Below, piece by piece: positions 58,848-64,000 of a stretch of 64,000 nt of DNA (the first letter of the stretch is position 1; the number at the start of each line of letters is the position of its first letter). The notes beneath the pieces were generated by a model that worked only from the letters and a program-made list of their open reading frames with translations, did not search any database and was not told the origin of the DNA. Source of the stretch: Bacillota bacterium (GTDB lineage: Bacteria > Bacillota > Clostridia > Lachnospirales > Lachnospiraceae); the NCBI GenBank assembly GCA_023435895.1, contig JAEZLH010000029.1, positions 62,001 to 126,000 of the forward strand, given 5' to 3'. Position numbers and translations under genes: made by a program.

Positions 58848-59603
58848 ATGATTGATGTTCGTACGATCGATCAATATTTACTAATGAAGGGCGATTGCAT
58901 GAAAAAACTAAAGCTGATACCGGATGGAAGTATTGAGTTGATTCTTTGCGACCCACCTTATAATCTTGCGAAATATTCCACCGGTAATATGAAATTTGAT
59001 TGGAGAAGTGAAATCAATAATGATGTGGCAAAATGGGACTTAGCGGATCTTGAGCCTGCTGACTTTGTAGAGGAATTCAAGCGCGTACTCTCCCCCACCG
59101 GCAATATCTTTCTCTTTACCAGTTATAATCTAATTGGCAGATGGCACGCTGTCTTTGACAGTGAGTTTGATACCTTTCAGTTCATGGTATGGCATAAGAC
59201 CAATCCCGTTCCCAACATCCGCAAGTCCTCATTCTTAAACAGCTGTGAGCTCATTGTGTGTATGTGGAACAAAAAACATACCTGGAATTTCTCCAGGCAA
59301 AATGAGATGCACAACTTTATAGAAGCCCCCATCTGCTGTGGACGGGAGCGGCTAAAAACTCCAAAGCATCCCACTCAAAAACCCATCTCCGTGCTAAAGC
59401 AGATTATTCAGATTGCCAGCAGGGAGAACGACCTTGTCCTTGACCCGTTCATGGGGGTAGGCTCCACGGGAGTTGCTGCCACAATGCTGAATCGGCGTTT
59501 TATCGGAATGGAGATTGATGAGAGTTATTATCAGGCGGCAGAAAAACGCCTTCAGGAAGTCACTCCCGCCCCCTTTGATATCTCATTGGCTAAAACCCAC
59601 TGA
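58848..59603 (+). CDS. Site-specific DNA methyltransferase (N6-adenine/N4-cytosine, beta class)
   Basis: The 251-residue enzyme has the catalytic 'LCDPPYNLAKY' (motif IV) near residue 34 and the AdoMet-binding 'VLDPFMGVGSTGVAA' (motif I) near residue 200. The order IV then I defines the beta class. The target-recognition region is between them. No nuclease is adjacent, so it is probably an orphan or part of a decayed system. GGGAGG precedes the ATG. Its 3' end overlaps the next, convergent gene by 52 bases. Confidence 0.9.
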   Translation: MIDVRTIDQYLLMKGDCMKKLKLIPDGSIELILCDPPYNLAKYSTGNMKFDWRSEINNDVAKWDLADLEPADFVEEFKRVLSPTGNIFLFTSYNLIGRWHAVFDSEFDTFQFMVWHKTNPVPNIRKSSFLNSCELIVCMWNKKHTWNFSRQNEMHNFIEAPICCGRERLKTPKHPTQKPISVLKQIIQIASRENDLVLDPFMGVGSTGVAATMLNRRFIGMEIDESYYQAAEKRLQEVTPAPFDISLAKTH

Positions 59604-59836
59604 TGAGTCTTGATGTGGTATTTAATATTGATCATTTGAAGAGAATCACCGGAGCGTATATTGCAGCAGAACAGCATGACTGCAACTCCGGCGTATTTCT
59701 CTTCTTTGCTGTATAAAATATTCTCAATCTTATAGGTCTGAAGAACATGCTTTTCATCCTCCAGACGGATAAAATTCGGCTTTATGTCACCTAACACATT
59801 AAAGGTTGCAATCACATCCACAGGCATATGAAGCAT
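59552..59836 (-). CDS. Hypothetical protein of 94 residues
   Basis: From ATG 59836, seven bases after AGGAGG, the product reads 'MLHMPVDVIATFNVLGDIKP' and continues beta-rich with 'YSKEEKYAGVAVMLFCCNIR', ending 'ANEISKGAGVTS'. Small proteins of this pattern ('P..V...F...G...P..IR..D') occur in Clostridia without assigned role. The C-terminal 17 codons overlap the convergent methyltransferase end. Confidence 0.65.
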   Translation of the reverse strand: MLHMPVDVIATFNVLGDIKPNFIRLEDEKHVLQTYKIENILYSKEEKYAGVAVMLFCCNIRSGDSLQMINIKYHIKTHQWVLANEISKGAGVTS

Positions 59837-59890
59837 GGGAAGACCTCCTATCACAGAATAAATCAAAGCGACACTCTTGATGTATCAATG

Positions 59891-59998
59891 ATTAAGGTGT
59901 TAAAGGTCTGTTTATACAGTTGAAATGGTGATTTGCACAAAATCAAAAATTTATGCAACTCCTAGTGACCTCTGTTGAAAAACCTTTAACACCTTAAT
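59891..59998 (+). repeat. Hairpin-bounded intergenic element, copy B
   Basis: Perfect 17-base outer arms ATTAAGGTGTTAAAGGT/ACCTTTAACACCTTAAT surround 'CTGTTTATACAGTTGAAATG', 'GATTTGCAC', a 24-base insert and 'CCTCTGTTGAAA'. It shares the core with copy A. Confidence 0.75.
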
Positions 59999-60111
59999 CC
60001 TATATTTTAAAATGCATTTAATCTTATGGTCTTATTCTTCTGTCTCTTAACCGCATTTATCCTGTGTAGTTTCTGATTATTACATCAGATTTTATGGTGT
60101 TTATGCTTACC

Positions 60112-61377
60112 TTATTCTTTGATTCCTCCCCCATAATTGCTGGGCTTGCGCTTCTCCGGCGAAATACCCCCAGTCATATGATGAATGGGATTGTTAAGAA
60201 AGGTTGCTCTTATAATAGAATCATGCCCGTATTTTTCCCTCACCTGATCCACTGTTTTATCCAGCTTCGCCAGGCGTTCATAACGGTTCATATCAAATAA
60301 ATTTAATTGACGTTCCACATTCCCTCTTACCACCTTACTGGTATGAATCCCCAGATTCCTAATAGGTGAGCCATCCCAGAATTCATCAAATAGACGACAT
60401 GCCGCACGATGTATCTCATTGGTGGTATTCGTAGGACTAAACAGCGTCATCTGATGGGAGGCGTGATTGAATAGCGAATCCACAATACTCACCGCCACCA
60501 CCGTTACCATCGCATGATCTGCTCGCAGCCTGGCTCCCACTGTCTCCGCCAGTGATAGTAGAACCATTTTAGCAGCTCCCGACTGATCCACATCAAAAGC
60601 AATGGTTGTGGAATTGCCATAACCTTTATTTAGAGGCGCCTCCTCCGATACCACGGATATATCAATTCCGTTGGCAAAGGAGTAAATTACCTCACCGTAT
60701 TTTTTAAAATGTGCCCGAAGAATATTCAAATCCGTCTTTGCCAGCTCTCCGATGGTGTGAATGCCCAGCGCGTGGAGCTTTCTCTTTGTGGCATGACCCA
60801 CATAGAACAGTTCCTCCACCGGAAGCTTCCACATCTTCCTCTCCATCTCCTCTGGGAACAGAGTATGCACCAAATTAGGCTTCTTAAAATCCGAAGCCAT
60901 CTTCGCAAGCAGCTTATTGGTGGAGATTCCTACATTAACCGTAAACCCAAGCTCCTTTGAAATCCGGTCCTTTATCAAATTCGCCGCCACCACCGCAGAA
61001 CCATATAATCCAATGGTTCCCGTCATATCACAATATGCCTCATCAATGGAATACTGCTCCACACAGGGTGAGTACTCTCTAAGAATCTCCATGAAGGCCT
61101 TCGAACTGGATTCATAAAGATCATAATGAGGCGGCACTAACACCAGCTGGGGACATAACTTCAAGGCATCATTAATGGTATCTCCTGTTCTTATGCCATA
61201 CTTCTTGGCAGATGTAGATTTAGCCAGAATAATCCCGTGCCTCTTCTTAATATCGCCTCCAACCGCCGAAGGGATTTCCCTCAAATCCGTCTTCTCTCCA
61301 AGGATATGCAGACGATAAACGGCTTCCCAACTAAGGAAAGCCGAATTGACATCAATATGAAAGATAATTTTATCCAT
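60112..61377 (-). CDS. dinB: DNA polymerase IV (Y family)
   Basis: The 421-residue translesion polymerase starts 'MDKIIFHIDVNSAFLSWEA' with the first catalytic Asp. 'YSIDEAYCDMTG' carries the other acidic residues, and helix-hairpin-helix and little-finger regions follow. Start ATG 61377 has AAGGAG nine bases upstream; the frame stays open further but homology begins here. It copies damaged DNA without proofreading. No LexA box of the Gram-positive type (GAACN4GTTC) was found just upstream. Confidence 0.95.
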   Translation of the reverse strand: MDKIIFHIDVNSAFLSWEAVYRLHILGEKTDLREIPSAVGGDIKKRHGIILAKSTSAKKYGIRTGDTINDALKLCPQLVLVPPHYDLYESSSKAFMEILREYSPCVEQYSIDEAYCDMTGTIGLYGSAVVAANLIKDRISKELGFTVNVGISTNKLLAKMASDFKKPNLVHTLFPEEMERKMWKLPVEELFYVGHATKRKLHALGIHTIGELAKTDLNILRAHFKKYGEVIYSFANGIDISVVSEEAPLNKGYGNSTTIAFDVDQSGAAKMVLLSLAETVGARLRADHAMVTVVAVSIVDSLFNHASHQMTLFSPTNTTNEIHRAACRLFDEFWDGSPIRNLGIHTSKVVRGNVERQLNLFDMNRYERLAKLDKTVDQVREKYGHDSIIRATFLNNPIHHMTGGISPEKRKPSNYGGGIKE

Positions 61378-61437
61378 ACATATGTTCTCCTTTGATTGGA
61401 TTATATCAGAACTTATGTTCGGGGTCAAGGGAGAACA

Positions 61438-61731
61438 TTATGGTAGATTATGTAGAAGCATAAACGGTTTGTGGTCATCAAACCTCATAAGAATTTCACC
61501 TCTCCCAGGATCTCTGTGAGCCGCCCCCATTGCTTGAGTCTGTGGCCGGACGGAAGTAGCATTGTCACTGTCCATTTCAATGCGAAACAGTCCCTCATAA
61601 ACTGTTTTATGACCGGGCTTTACCTCGTCACCTTCGATGCCATCGGTTCGACGGATGTCTGTCACCCATCCGCAGGCAGTCTTGGCTCGCCCGTCAATGT
61701 CGCTGCCGCTCATCACGGCTGGACAGCTCAT
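61438..61731 (-). CDS. Hypothetical protein of 97 residues, atypical composition
   Basis: The frame reads 'SGSDIDGRAKTACGWVTDIR', 'GDEVKPGHKTVYEGLFRIEM' and 'AAHRDPGRGEILMRFDDHKP'. It is hydrophilic, with no membrane segment, and GC-richer than its neighbours. The third codon positions look selected. It ends 60 bases before dinB in the same direction. Start ATG 61731 lacks a good ribosome site. It is not YolD, the usual dinB partner. I do not recognise the family, and transfer or decay is possible. Confidence 0.45.
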   Translation of the reverse strand: MSCPAVMSGSDIDGRAKTACGWVTDIRRTDGIEGDEVKPGHKTVYEGLFRIEMDSDNATSVRPQTQAMGAAHRDPGRGEILMRFDDHKPFMLLHNLP

Positions 61732-61782
61732 GTATTTAAGCTGCCGTATATAAAATTATCAAGGAGCAAAAAGGGGAAATAG

Positions 61783-61815
61783 AAAAACCCCCTCACTTCC
61801 ACGTTGAGTGAGGAG
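61783..61815 (-). terminator. Terminator after the LUD gene
   Basis: CCTCACT/AGTGAGG arms with a nine-base loop (61791-61813) are followed on the minus strand by a run of G and T. Confidence 0.7.
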
Positions 61816-61876
61816 GCTGCACGGAAAACTTTTCCACAAGTTTTTTAATTTGTAAAGAATTGTGACCTTTCAAACG

Positions 61877-62518
61877 CTAAAATCCACATGATTCTCCTAT
61901 AACAATTACCGTTACAGTAGCACTAGGTTTTCTTCTCATCATTGAATATATTCTACATAACCTAGTTTTGGATTGGCAATTTGTGCAAACACTTGTTTTC
62001 ATGCATGGGTTTGAAATATCGGGTCTTTCAAGTCTTTTGTTATTCATAGGCGCGGCTATACTTTTTAACCTTTCAAATGCGGCGGCTTCGTCCTTGCAGA
62101 TTTTATCGACGCTCACTGCAATGATAACTTTTTTAGGGCCGAAACCCATCGCTGCCACCCTGTTTCCCACAGCATCTACATTGACAAGAGCTCCGTCTAA
62201 TGTAATTGCATTACTGCTGCATAAATAAAGGTCACTAAACATTTCTTCCTTTGCCATTGCTATTGCTTAATCGCGGCTTTGAGCCTCGCCGTGATCGAGA
62301 ACTTTTGCCCCGGCAGCCCTGACCTTATCTTGCATCCCCATATTCGTAATAGTCATTGAACCGCCAAAACCCACAGTAGATCCTGGGCTTATATGTTTCA
62401 TAATAATATCTGCCGCTTCCTCTTCTGTCGATACATAGATTGCGTCAAAATCGTTTTTTATCAGGGCGCCTACCACTTTTTTCCAGATTGCGTCCTGATG
62501 CCATTCTTTAATTTCCAT
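61877..62518 (-). pseudogene. LUD-domain (LutC/DUF162) gene interrupted by an in-frame TAA
   Basis: Codons 1-83 read 'MEIKEWHQDAIWKKVVGALI' to 'HGEAQSRD', and after TAA at 62269-62267 the same frame continues 'AIAMAKEEMFSDLYLCSSNA' and 'LVNVDAVGNRVAAMGFGPKK'. The combined length of 213 residues is normal for LUD proteins, with the conserved 'TVGFGGSMTI' and 'GNRVAA' motifs. A Glu codon (GAA) was probably replaced by TAA. The C-terminal Cys cluster 'CMKTSVCTNCQSKTRLC' is intact. LUD proteins act in lactate oxidation complexes. Without readthrough the gene is dead. Confidence 0.8.
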
Positions 62519-62732
62519 AATTAGCCCTTCTCAGTAATGACCTGCTGTTTTGAATGTTCAGATGCAGCCCGCCGTCCATAATTAATGTGGAACCTGTTTC
62601 AGTTTTTATAATAGGCGCGGGGTACTGCGCAATACCGGCGTTGTTTACCGCAAAATCAATCTTCCCATATTTCTCCACAATCGTGTTGATAACATCCCGT
62701 ACATTATTTTCGTCCGTTACATCAAGTTTCAT
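62508..62732 (-). pseudogene. Doubly truncated short-chain dehydrogenase fragment
   Basis: The frame contains 'KLDVTDENNVRDVINTIVEKYGKIDFAVNNAGIAQY', the middle of an SDR with the NNAG motif. It is joined directly to 'TGSTLIMDGGLHLN', the SDR C terminus. The N-terminal TGxxxGxG segment and the catalytic SxnYxxxK region are both missing. A ribosome site lies upstream, so a short product may still be made, but it cannot be an enzyme. Its end overlaps the LUD start. Confidence 0.75.
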
Positions 62733-62758
62733 GAATTCGGCGAATCCTCCTGTTGAAC

Positions 62759-62768
62759 TGAACGTTCA
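62759..62768. promoter_or_regulatory. TGAACGTTCA palindrome, first copy
   Basis: A perfect 10-base palindrome about 26 bases upstream of the SDR fragment. The same site recurs at 63107-63116. The form resembles TetR-family operators; no such regulator gene is in the window. Confidence 0.5.
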
Positions 62769-62819
62769 TTTTAGTTAAACTAAAATCTTAAGCCTTTCTG
62801 CCTAGTTAGGGGTCCGGAT

Positions 62820-62999
62820 TTACTTCTTTTTTTTAACTCCCGTTACTGTATCGTAAACATTGAAGACAACGCGCATTTGCGCTTTCTTAAATTTACCAAC
62901 CTTACAGTATGGCTTACCTTTGTGAAACTCCATACATTGTTTACAATCACCATGCTTGGGACATGTCATATGAGGGCAGCTGCAATTAATGTTTTCCAA
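62820..62999 (-). CDS. Small Cys-rich protein
   Basis: The 59-residue product has six to seven Cys in 'NCSCPHMTCPKHGDCKQC' and 'GKPYCKVG', a pattern that suggests a metal- or iron-sulfur-binding knuckle, followed by a basic tail. I chose TTG 62999, nine bases after AAGGAGG; a TTG at 63008 is too close to it. The TGAACGTTCA site lies about 110 bases upstream. Families of such small proteins in Clostridia lack a known role. Confidence 0.7.
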   Translation of the reverse strand: MENINCSCPHMTCPKHGDCKQCMEFHKGKPYCKVGKFKKAQMRVVFNVYDTVTGVKKKK

Positions 63000-63106
63000 T
63001 TTAACCAATCCTCCTTTCCATATCAGATATTTAGGATCTTCGTCACCTTAGATCATCCTCTTTAATAGTTGTGTTATTGCATTTCCATTTACATCCACAA
63101 TCCAAG

Positions 63107-63116
63107 TGAACGTTCA
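63107..63116. promoter_or_regulatory. TGAACGTTCA palindrome, second copy
   Basis: Identical to the site at 62759-62768, here upstream of the Cys-rich gene. The pair suggests a common regulator for both genes. Confidence 0.5.
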
Positions 63117-63226
63117 ATCTAAATACTGCAAAAAATATCCCTAGTTAAGCTCTATATTCAAGAAAATCAAATGCTCCGCTTACTTTGCCTTCTTACTTAT
63201 TTACTTTACGACAGATAGTAAGAATA

Positions 63227-63868
63227 CTATTTGATTATTAAGTCCTTTCCAATGCTATATGCTTTCTCGCAATCCTTTGGAAAAGTGGTTTCTTTTACTT
63301 TTTTCTTTTTCTTTTCATCAAAATTTGAAGCATCATATTGTGAGTAGTCATTAAACTGGTATGTATTTGTACTAAGAAGCTGCGTCGTGTAACCCCCGAA
63401 TTTTTTAAGGATACCTGTGTTCATCATATAGATATAAGTAAATAGCTTTGATTGAATTCTATTGCCATTCATCGTATAAATAAAGGCTGCATTCTTGGTT
63501 GAAGTTTTATGCCAACTTTTGCTGTTGTTATATGATATATTCATAAAGCCAAACCGCTCAATAAATGAACGCATCATACCCGTAACATCGCCGATATAAA
63601 TTGGAGAACCTAATATAATGGCATCAGCAGTCATTGCTTTTTCCAATATAGGTGTTAAATCATCTTTCATTGCACATTTACCAATATACTCCGTGCCTTT
63701 GCGTTTGCAGGCAAAGCAACTGATACACCCTTGGTATTTGAGGTCAACCAAATTAACAAGCTCCGTTTCTGCTCCCTGAGATTTTGCTCCGTCAAGTGCG
63801 TTTTGCAGTAACGTCGCTGTGTTACCGTTTTTTCGTGGACTGCCATTTATGGCGATAATTTTACTCAT
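63227..63868 (-). CDS. NADPH-dependent FMN reductase/iron-sulfur flavoprotein-like
   Basis: The 213-residue flavodoxin-fold protein has the FMN-phosphate loop 'GSPRKNGNTATLLQ', 'CISCFACKRKGTEYIGKC' with Cys spacing like that of iron-sulfur flavoproteins, and 'ADAIILGSPIYIGDVTGMMRSFIERF'. It would transfer electrons from a ferredoxin or NADPH to a small substrate. It starts five bases after the ferredoxin gene stop upstream, so the two form one redox unit. GGAG precedes the ATG. Confidence 0.9.
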   Translation of the reverse strand: MSKIIAINGSPRKNGNTATLLQNALDGAKSQGAETELVNLVDLKYQGCISCFACKRKGTEYIGKCAMKDDLTPILEKAMTADAIILGSPIYIGDVTGMMRSFIERFGFMNISYNNSKSWHKTSTKNAAFIYTMNGNRIQSKLFTYIYMMNTGILKKFGGYTTQLLSTNTYQFNDYSQYDASNFDEKKKKKVKETTFPKDCEKAYSIGKDLIIK

Positions 63869-63873
63869 ATCAT

Positions 63874-64000
63874 TTACTCCTTTTTCATTAAATCTTGTGC
63901 ACTAATATCCGTATGGTGATAACGCTCGCGGTGTTCGGTCTTGCCATGGTAATTAATGGTCTTCTGCGGACACCACTGGAGACAAGCCATGCACTGCTCG
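63874..64000 (-). CDS. EFR1-type ferredoxin (5' partial)
   Basis: Only the last 42 codons are in the window: 'EQCMACLQWCPQKTINYHGK' and 'RERYHHTDISAQDL'. The CxxC..CP pattern and the 'RYHH' ending match the C terminus of EFR1-family ferredoxins, which follow a flavodoxin domain. It lies upstream of the flavoprotein gene with a five-base gap. Confidence 0.8.
   Translation of the reverse strand, partial: EQCMACLQWCPQKTINYHGKTEHRERYHHTDISAQDLMKKE

Noticed and set aside
60112..61377. LexA/SOS box in front of dinB
   Set aside because: No GAAC-N4-GTTC or close variant was found in the 60 bases upstream of the chosen start.
61471..61782. 103-residue protein gene on the plus strand
   Set aside because: It is the antisense of the better-supported minus-strand frame at 61438-61731, and it runs into a terminator hairpin.
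62267..62269. Selenocysteine or other recoding at the LUD stop
   Set aside because: The stop is TAA, not TGA, and no SECIS-like hairpin follows; nonsense mutation or sequencing error is simpler.

Overview
The window is a 64 kb, AT-rich stretch of chromosome from an anaerobic Firmicute. Gene content points to Clostridia, most likely Lachnospiraceae of the plant-polysaccharide-degrading kind. The pointers are a hybrid-cluster protein, many small two-component and MerR/AraC/PadR regulators, a tryptophan T-box, LysM/GH18 spore-type hydrolases, a YesM/YesN-controlled sugar ABC operon, and strong AGGAGG(TGAT) ribosome-binding sites with several TTG/GTG starts. The species assignment is inference. 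No rRNA, CRISPR array or intact transposase is visible.

Layout. 0-4.4 kb: end of a MacB-type ABC permease, an OmpR/HAMP-kinase pair, a DUF523 protein, a 49-codon gene and a GNAT acetyltransferase. 4.7-16.6 kb: a carbohydrate locus with GH31, two CUT1 permeases, a solute-binding lipoprotein, YesN/YesM sensors, an AraC regulator, and divergently a GH127 beta-L-arabinofuranosidase-type enzyme. Together they import and trim an arabinose- or xylose-decorated plant oligosaccharide. 16.6-20.1 kb: an ECF sigma factor translationally coupled to two paralogous large membrane proteins of unknown family. 20.5-22.4 kb: small genes including Imm26- and DUF4259-type proteins. 22.5-27.3 kb: T-box-controlled trpS and a UvrA-like ABC ATPase.

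27.5-39 kb: a tandem-HTH MerR protein, a Fic toxin with a 57-residue antitoxin, a FAD/Rieske oxidoreductase, three tRNA genes (Leu-AAG, Asn, Leu-CAG), a 1.84 kb island inserted in the 3' end of tRNA-Leu(CAG) and bounded by 21-bp direct repeats, an MFS exporter with a divergent MerR regulator, and a LysM-GH18 protein. 39.2-42.5 kb: a small defence cluster with Phd/Doc, an Eco47II/Sau96I-type restriction-modification system and an XRE controller with a large operator dyad. 42.5-55.9 kb: SEC-C protein, KDG kinase and KDPG aldolase, azoreductase, two GGDEF proteins (one with HD-GYP), and a Crp/Fnr regulator divergent from hcp, then a CapA-like protein.

56-64 kb: alpha/beta hydrolase, a PadR-DUF4180 fusion behind a PadR-like operator and a 26-unit 13-bp tandem array, an adenine/cytosine-type methyltransferase, DNA polymerase IV, and a decaying redox region (LUD gene with an in-frame TAA, SDR fragment) next to a flavodoxin-like/ferredoxin operon.

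The most unusual signals are a four-copy family of hairpin-bounded intergenic elements sharing an internal core (27.6, 46.4, 58.6 and 59.9 kb), the sigma/paralog operon, the tRNA-Leu island, and the PadR operator with its repeat leader.
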